From contig JAFUFL010000010.1 of the NCBI GenBank assembly GCA_017469935.1, positions 1 to 36,713 on the forward strand: 36,713 bases of DNA, in the 5' to 3' direction. Positions 34,673-36,713 of the stretch are shown one piece after another. The notes beneath the pieces are model-generated. The model had not been told where the DNA came from and did not search any database. It saw only the letters and a list, made by a program, of their open reading frames with translations. The position numbers and the translations under genes were made by a program. The first letter of the stretch is position 1. Each line of letters begins with the position of its first letter. This stretch comes from Lachnospiraceae bacterium. Lineage in GTDB: Bacteria; Bacillota; Clostridia; Lachnospirales; Lachnospiraceae.

Positions 34673-36496
34673 TCAGAAGAAACGTCCCCATGACACACCT
34701 TCCTTGGCGTATCGGTACTGCCGCAGCGAGTACTCGCCGAATTCCACGCCCAGGCGCAGCTTGTACTCGCACCAGTTGCTCCACAGAAGGCCGCAGGCCG
34801 CAATATAGGCGTAAATCTTGCGCACAACGTCCGCCGGCACCGCATCGATGCCCCCCTCCTTCTCGAAGTAAAGCCCGATCAGCCGGTCCACCTGCTCCTT
34901 GTCGTACATGCTGTAGATGCAAAACATTGCAATATCCACGTGCGGATCCTGCATGCCGGCGTACTCCCAGTCCGTCAGCTGCAGCTTCTCTTCTCCGTCC
35001 TCTCCTTTATAAAAGAGGAAATTGTCGGGAACGGCGTCGATATGAGTCAGCGTCCTCTCGGTGACCTGCGATTCAATGAACGGCTTCAGCGCGAACACCC
35101 GCTCCTTCACCGCCGCGTAGTCCCTGTACACCGACGGCCCGCCTTCCCGCAAGCCCTCATAAAACTCAATCTGCCCGAAAATATCGAATTCGTGCTCCAC
35201 TTTCAGCCCCATCTCGTGAAAGCTTCGGAGCCTGCCCATACAGCGCCGCAGGTCTTCGACCGAGTCCGCGTCGCACACCCGCACACCTTCGAGGTACCGC
35301 GTGATCTTATAGCCCGTCACCGGGTCGATGTAAACCGGGTCGTCGCAGAGCCCCCTGCCGGAGATCGCCTCGTAGACCGCCGCCTCCTGCCTTCGGTTGA
35401 TCAGCTTGTCCGTCCCCTCGCCGGGCACCCGCATAATGTACTTGCCGCCTCGGCACGAAAACAGAAACGACCGGTTGGTCATGCCCTTCTTGAGGACGGA
35501 GATCTCCGTGATCTCCTCTGTACCGCAACCAAAAGTCTGCGCGATCACATCCAGCACCTCACTCCTGAGCTGGCTCGATCCGCTGTCCAGTTCCCGCAGC
35601 TGCTCATAAGTATTGATCTCCACGGCAAATCCATCCGGAACTACCCTGGCAGGGACGATCATCCTGCCCTTTTCCCCTCCGGATTTTTCATAAACCGCTT
35701 TTTCGTACAGCGCTTCTTCCCAGAAATCGCCGTCATGTCCGCGAGCCGCGCACAGCTCCCGGATGCGGGCGGAGACCTTCTGCGCCGCATCGCGGTCCAG
35801 ATAGGCGATCCCGATCATCGCGTTCCCGGCCTCCGAAATCCGGCCGCCGGCCGTGCTCTTCGCCGCCGCGCCCGTCACCACCAGCTCCCGCTTCCGGTTC
35901 ACGCGCACGTCGCTGTCCGGATCTTCCCGGTCACTCACCATGTACCAGGAGTAGAGCTCGTGGACACTGAAAGGATTCGACCGGCACCAGATGTCGCAGG
36001 GGACAATATAGGTCCCACCCAGTCTGTCCGCCACAAGATTCATGGAGAACAGGTTGTTCTTCGCGGAATAATCGCGGTTGACCACTAATCGGACGCCGAA
36101 TTCATCGATCAGGTACTCGAATTTTTCCTTCATGAAGCCGACCACGACCGTGATATCCGTGATCCCCGCCTCGTGCAGCTGACGGATCTGCCGCTCGATC
36201 AGCGCCTCTCCCTTCACCTCCAGGAAAGCCTTCGGCGTCTCCAGATTGATGGGCACCATCCGCATGCCGAAGCCGGCCGCCAGAATGACCGCGTTCCGGG
36301 GCCGCATCTCCTCGCCGAGCACCCTCGCCTTGGCAGTGGGACACATAGCGTCGTTCAGATATCCTTCCCGTGCCAGATTTTTTAAGGAACGGTTGACCAC
36401 GCCCAGGGAGTGCCCGGACTCTTCGGACAGCGCGCGCTGGTTAACGAACGGGCCGTCCAGCAATATTTTCATAATGTCGCGTTCTTGAACGTTCAC
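34673..36496 (-). CDS. HTH / nucleotidyltransferase / choline kinase fusion (LicA-like)
   Basis: A protein of about 607 residues with three parts. Residues 1-60 are a winged helix-turn-helix (ALSEESGHSLGVVNRSLKNL). Residues 65-300 are a LicC-like nucleotidyltransferase (AVILAAGFGMRMVPINLETP, VVVGFMKEKFEYL, IVPCDIW). Residues 310-607 are a LicA-type choline kinase: KKGMTNRSFLF, IMRVPGEGTDKLINRR, the catalytic THIDAVPDNFLF (HxDxxxxN) and LTDWEYAGMQDPHVDIA. GTG 36496 is preferred since AGGAGG is five bases ahead; GTG 36502 overlaps that site. It is first in the operon before licC and the BCCT carrier. The HTH may regulate the operon. Confidence 0.88.
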   Translation of the reverse strand: MNVQERDIMKILLDGPFVNQRALSEESGHSLGVVNRSLKNLAREGYLNDAMCPTAKARVLGEEMRPRNAVILAAGFGMRMVPINLETPKAFLEVKGEALIERQIRQLHEAGITDITVVVGFMKEKFEYLIDEFGVRLVVNRDYSAKNNLFSMNLVADRLGGTYIVPCDIWCRSNPFSVHELYSWYMVSDREDPDSDVRVNRKRELVVTGAAAKSTAGGRISEAGNAMIGIAYLDRDAAQKVSARIRELCAARGHDGDFWEEALYEKAVYEKSGGEKGRMIVPARVVPDGFAVEINTYEQLRELDSGSSQLRSEVLDVIAQTFGCGTEEITEISVLKKGMTNRSFLFSCRGGKYIMRVPGEGTDKLINRRQEAAVYEAISGRGLCDDPVYIDPVTGYKITRYLEGVRVCDADSVEDLRRCMGRLRSFHEMGLKVEHEFDIFGQIEFYEGLREGGPSVYRDYAAVKERVFALKPFIESQVTERTLTHIDAVPDNFLFYKGEDGEEKLQLTDWEYAGMQDPHVDIAMFCIYSMYDKEQVDRLIGLYFEKEGGIDAVPADVVRKIYAYIAACGLLWSNWCEYKLRLGVEFGEYSLRQYRYAKEGVSWGRFF

Positions 36497-36500
36497 GAAC
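36481..36500. promoter_or_regulatory. Two adjacent palindromes at the start of the lic-like operon
   Basis: GTTC-TT-GAAC and GTTC-AC-GAAC stand back to back (36481-36490, 36491-36500), covering the start codon. A further GTGAAC half-site lies at 36520-36525. They could be an operator, perhaps for the gene's own HTH domain. Confidence 0.4.
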
Positions 36501-36533
36501 ACCTCCTAATAACAATTTTGTGAACATACGGAT

Positions 36534-36562
36534 ACTATATACCATCCCGGCAGATCATGCAA
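36534..36562 (-). promoter_or_regulatory. Promoter of the lic-like operon
   Basis: On the minus strand TTGCAT (36557-36562), a 17-base spacer and TATAGT (36534-36539), 40 bases before the chosen start. Confidence 0.7.
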
Positions 36563-36591
36563 GTGGGATAGCCGGCATACACAGCAGAGGG

Positions 36592-36625
36592 GCACTCGGC
36601 GCGGCGTCCTGCTTTGCGAGCCTTG
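36592..36625 (+). repeat. Structured intergenic repeat, partial copy 3
   Basis: These 34 bases match the 3' part of copy 2 at 27 positions without gaps, sharing CGGCGCGGCG and GCGAGCCTTG. The second hairpin is degraded. It lies between the divergent promoters at the right end. Confidence 0.5.
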
Positions 36626-36627
36626 AA

Positions 36628-36656
36628 TTGCAAAGATTAATCCTGCCGTTTATAAT
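36628..36656 (+). promoter_or_regulatory. Promoter of the rightmost gene
   Basis: TTGCAA (36628-36633), a 17-base spacer and a consensus TATAAT (36651-36656), directed to the right. Confidence 0.7.
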
Positions 36657-36685
36657 GAAGGCATCTTGAAAGGAAGACATTTAGT

Positions 36686-36713
36686 ATGAAAATCTTACGA
36701 TCTATCCGGAACA
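36686..36713 (+). CDS. Start of a gene cut by the window edge
   Basis: ATG at 36686 with AGGAAG nine bases upstream and a good promoter before it. Only nine codons (MKILRSIRN) are inside the window, too few to identify the product. Confidence 0.6.

Overview
The window looks like a chromosomal segment of a fairly high-GC, Gram-positive anaerobe of the Clostridia, most likely Lachnospiraceae-like. The evidence is consistent AGGAGG-type ribosome binding sites, frequent GTG/TTG starts, a solitary MsmK/UgpC-type ATPase, a CdaR regulator, choline-binding-like wall repeats, a Bacillus/Clostridium-type SRP RNA with an elongated rod, and a GH3 enzyme with inverted domain order. The species cannot be fixed from the sequence alone. 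No tRNA, rRNA, CRISPR array, transposase or phage gene is visible.

Layout: (1) 1-3429, two tandem secreted N-acetylglucosaminidases with choline-binding-type repeats; the first is cut by the window edge. (2) 3557-4543, tadA, then a strong promoter, a hairpin-rich leader and the SRP RNA. (3) 4627-6696, a PflX-like radical SAM protein and, convergent with it, a CdaR-type regulator. (4) 6842-9311, the sugar ABC ATPase and a translationally coupled pair (secreted protein plus DUF624 membrane protein). (5) 9418-12417, map-metG. (6) 12630-22209, a long minus-strand surface-polysaccharide operon: CDP-alcohol phosphatidyltransferase, IspD/TarI-like cytidylyltransferase, SDR epimerase, Stealth phosphotransferase, O-antigen ligase/polymerase, pyruvyl transferase, flippase fused to a ferredoxin domain, F420 hydrogenase-beta-like partner, and a metallophosphatase. 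(7) 22484-25769, two glycosyltransferases and RfbA. (8) 25981-27612, lactate permease, then a 640-bp gap. (9) 28256-32233, membrane-anchored GH3 and a mutarotase. (10) 32395-36496, a lic-like phosphocholine operon: a three-domain HTH/nucleotidyltransferase/choline-kinase fusion, LicC and a BCCT transporter, divergent from a further gene that starts at 36686.

How it may fit together: regions 1, 6, 7 and 10 are all concerned with the cell envelope. The lic-like operon predicts choline uptake, phosphorylation and activation to CDP-choline. The capsule-type operon predicts a polymer with CDP-activated and phosphodiester-linked parts plus a redox or pyruvyl decoration. The two glucosaminidases carry the kind of repeat that binds phosphocholine in pneumococcus. 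A phosphocholine-decorated polymer recognised by these hydrolases is an inference, and no LicD-type transferase is in the window.

The main unexplained structures are a family of structured intergenic repeats (best copies 4271-4339 and 22353-22430, partial copy 36592-36625) whose apical stem changes in a compensatory way, an SRP RNA that appears to lack an Alu domain, the flippase-ferredoxin fusion, and a CDP-alcohol transferase without the last Asp of its motif.
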